From: JBEINZ01 sp040377825
GTDB lineage: Bacteria > Pseudomonadota > Alphaproteobacteria > Rhizobiales > Ancalomicrobiaceae
Direction: 5' to 3'
DNA: 6,566 nt
NCBI GenBank assembly: GCA_040377825.1
Contig: JBEINZ010000184.1
Location: forward strand, 1-6,566
Made by a program: the position numbers and the translations under genes. Shown here piece after piece: positions 6,539 through 6,566 of the stretch (position 1 is its first letter; each line of letters begins with the position of its first letter). The notes under the pieces are model-generated. The model did not search any database. It was not told the DNA's origin and saw only the letters and a program-made list of their open reading frames with translations.

Positions 6539-6566
6539 ACCCCCCTCTTAGCAACTCCATATCGAC

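Noticed and set aside
6539..6566. Possible end of an upstream minus-strand gene (TAA read at 6550-6548)
   Set aside because: Only about five codons would be inside the window, too few to support a gene or identify a phn family member.

Overview
The window reads as alphaproteobacterial, most likely Hyphomicrobiales (rhizobia and relatives). It is GC-rich with strong G/C third-position preference, and its proteins resemble the rhizobial forms of the families recognised. This assignment is inferred from family resemblance and composition, not from a marker gene. No rRNA, tRNA, CRISPR, IS element or attachment site is visible, and no intergenic gap exceeds 100 bases.

Layout, left to right. From the left edge to 4232, four genes on the + strand encode a complete UgpBAEC-type importer of the CUT1 ABC family: periplasmic binding protein (ugpB, missing its first ~60 codons), two permeases (ugpA, ugpE) and the ATPase (ugpC). 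A stem-loop lies between ugpB and ugpA, the usual place for a partial terminator or mRNA-stabilising hairpin that lets the binding protein be made in excess. The next gene on the same strand, 4327-5871, encodes a cytoplasmic formylglycine-type hydrolase that closely matches the phosphonate monoester hydrolase/phosphodiesterase (PMH) of Rhizobium leguminosarum, including its 514-residue length and active-site residues. A hairpin at 5876-5908 separates it from a convergent gene on the - strand (5915-6538). That gene encodes a left-handed beta-helix (hexapeptide-repeat) acetyltransferase of the CatB-like subgroup known from phosphonate C-P lyase operons. Its upstream neighbours lie beyond the right edge.

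How the genes may work together. The importer would bring a glycerophospho-type compound into the cytoplasm. PMH, which has no signal peptide, would cleave a phosphodiester or phosphonate monoester there. The freed phosphate ester or phosphonate would enter phosphorus metabolism, possibly the C-P lyase pathway suggested by the hexapeptide protein. In many ugp operons the last step is served by the unrelated glycerophosphodiesterase UgpQ; here PMH sits in that position. A substrate such as a glyceryl ester of a phosphonate (for example deacylated phosphonolipid) or a glycerophosphodiester would fit. The link is an inference from gene order and family membership, and it is the main point of interest in the window.
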